Shown piece by piece: positions 63,926-64,000 of a DNA stretch of 64,000 nucleotides (position 1 is the first letter of the stretch; the number at the start of each line of letters is the position of its first letter). This DNA is from Xiphydria camelus (taxonomy: Eukaryota; Arthropoda; Insecta; Hymenoptera; Xiphydriidae), in contig OY783191.1 of assembly GCA_963678675.1 (NCBI GenBank), positions 18,409,873 to 18,473,872 of the forward strand, read 5' to 3'. The notes below the pieces were generated by a model, which saw only the letters and a list, made by a program, of their open reading frames with translations, was not told the origin of the DNA and made no database searches. The translations under genes were made by a program, and so were the position numbers.

Positions 63926-64000
63926 AACACGGTGTACGAAAGTAATTTCAGGGGAGCTATTCTCGACGCGTGGGAAATGCTTTTCGTGGACGAGATATTT

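Overview
The window is eukaryotic and almost certainly insect DNA. A hymenopteran is my best guess, from the short TTAGG run, the AT-rich background with GC-rich islands, and the mix of piggyBac, Tc1/mariner, P-like, Helitron and LTR remnants. Nearly everything up to about 62.2 kb is transposable-element sequence nested in other transposable elements. The only host-type gene I recognise is part of a protein kinase D gene at the right edge (62,978-63,925, plus strand), covering the PH domain and the start of the kinase domain. It carries an in-frame stop in the ATP-binding loop.

Layout. 1-600: two unrecognised exon-like open frames on the minus strand. 1.3-2.9 kb: a foldback element with arms of about 0.55 kb. 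3,204-12,656: a piggyBac element with a broken transposase gene. An LTR retrotransposon remnant, a 4.6-kb element with a GGGACCGTGCAAC terminus (itself holding several palindromic elements), and an element coding for a Cys-rich protein are inserted into it. 13,351-14,691: a second, internally deleted piggyBac whose unoccupied site is visible in a paralogous repeat near 50,220. 16.0-40.9 kb: a multi-level nest of inverted repeats. It contains a 12-kb inverted-repeat element, tRNA-like units, many MITEs, a head-to-head pair of Tc1/mariner transposase genes, a P-like element with a THAP exon and a TIR element with a SAP-domain exon. 41.1-42.4 kb: a pogo-like relic with a PHD-like finger. 42.4-51.3 kb: AT-rich DNA with more MITEs and a relic of a conserved arthropod repeat protein. 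51.3-62.2 kb: TTA-flanked MITEs, a Helitron 3' end, a second Cys-rich protein relic, the apparent coding exon of the autonomous partner of an ACGTC-rich MITE family, a tandem duplication, and a pyrimidine-rich repeat block inside a 3.6-kb TIR element.

Target-site duplications separate the mobile classes. TTAA elements (piggyBac or Kolobok type) occur at least five times. TTA elements (PIF/Harbinger type) occur at least five times. Other families use TA or a GTAC-like site. In three cases the other arm of a palindrome, or a paralogous repeat, supplies the empty site, so the insertion mechanism can be read from this window alone.

No operon-like organisation exists. Apart from the kinase gene, the coding sequences are broken transposon genes. 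Positions of element ends are base-level where a TSD and TIR are visible and otherwise accurate to about 10-30 bases.
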